A model generated the notes under the pieces. The model saw only the letters and a list, made by a program, of their open reading frames with translations. It was not told the origin of the DNA and did not search any database. From Erysipelothrix sp. UBA3383 (lineage in GTDB: Bacteria; Bacillota_I; Bacilli_A; Erysipelotrichales; Erysipelotrichaceae): DNA of 5,054 bases. The first letter of the stretch is position 1. Every line of letters starts with the position of its first letter. Shown piece by piece: positions 5,032 to 5,054 of this stretch. The DNA lies in the NCBI GenBank assembly GCA_002358955.1, contig DEPV01000064.1, forward strand, positions 1 through 5,054, in the 5' to 3' direction. Both the position numbers and the translations under genes were made by a program.

Positions 5032-5054
5032 GGTCCAGTGGTGTAGCGGTTAAC
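5032..5054 (+). tRNA. Second tRNA, 5' part only, probably tRNA-Asp
   Basis: Only the first 23 bases are in the window. GGTCCAG is a plausible 5' acceptor strand, followed by TG and a D arm starting GTGTAGCGGTTAAC. The bases G10-U13 can pair with A22, C23 and the following positions, as in a normal four-base D stem, and A14, GG and the trailing A are where they should be. The GTGGTGTAGCGGTTA form is one I associate with tRNA-Asp of Bacillota. tRNA-Glu is a less likely alternative. The anticodon lies beyond the edge, so the isotype is not proven. Confidence 0.75.

Overview
The window looks like an ordinary chromosomal stretch from a low-GC Gram-positive bacterium (Bacillota). The S12, S7 and EF-G N-terminal sequences are of the Bacillota type, Shine-Dalgarno sites are purine-rich (GGAAGGAG, AGAGGTGAT), and the S12 carries the N-terminal insertion usual in Gram-positives. 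An erysipelotrichial relative is my best guess from the feel of the S12 and S7 sequences, but this is inference and was not searched.

Layout. Everything up to about 4700 is read leftwards (minus strand). From right to left: a membrane-anchored staphylococcal-nuclease-like protein, then a YtvI-like AI-2E family membrane protein that follows it closely and ends in a clear intrinsic terminator (2906-2939). Next come a small SAP-domain protein of unknown role and a calcineurin-like (PPP-type) metallophosphoesterase. A 372-base gene-free gap (1170-1541) follows, holding several inverted repeats and the promoter and leader of the str operon. Then come rpsL (S12), rpsG (S7) and the first codons of fusA (EF-G), which runs off the left edge. 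On the right, divergently (plus strand), a strong promoter drives tRNA-Ser(GCU), followed after 31 bases by the first 23 bases of a second tRNA, probably tRNA-Asp.

How the genes fit together. rpsL-rpsG-fusA is the classic translation operon. The nuclease and AI-2E genes probably form one transcript. The SAP protein and the phosphoesterase are each small and co-directional, with no recognised shared pathway. I see no mobile element, CRISPR array, phage gene or defence cassette.

The most notable points are these. fusA has an in-frame TAA at codon 32 and an Asp-to-Ala change in its P-loop, both within 40 bases of the window edge. A structured rpsG-fusA spacer is present. Two mutually exclusive hairpin sets lie downstream of the phosphoesterase gene. 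There is a possible leaderless start for the nuclease. Nothing here convincingly amounts to a new biological system.
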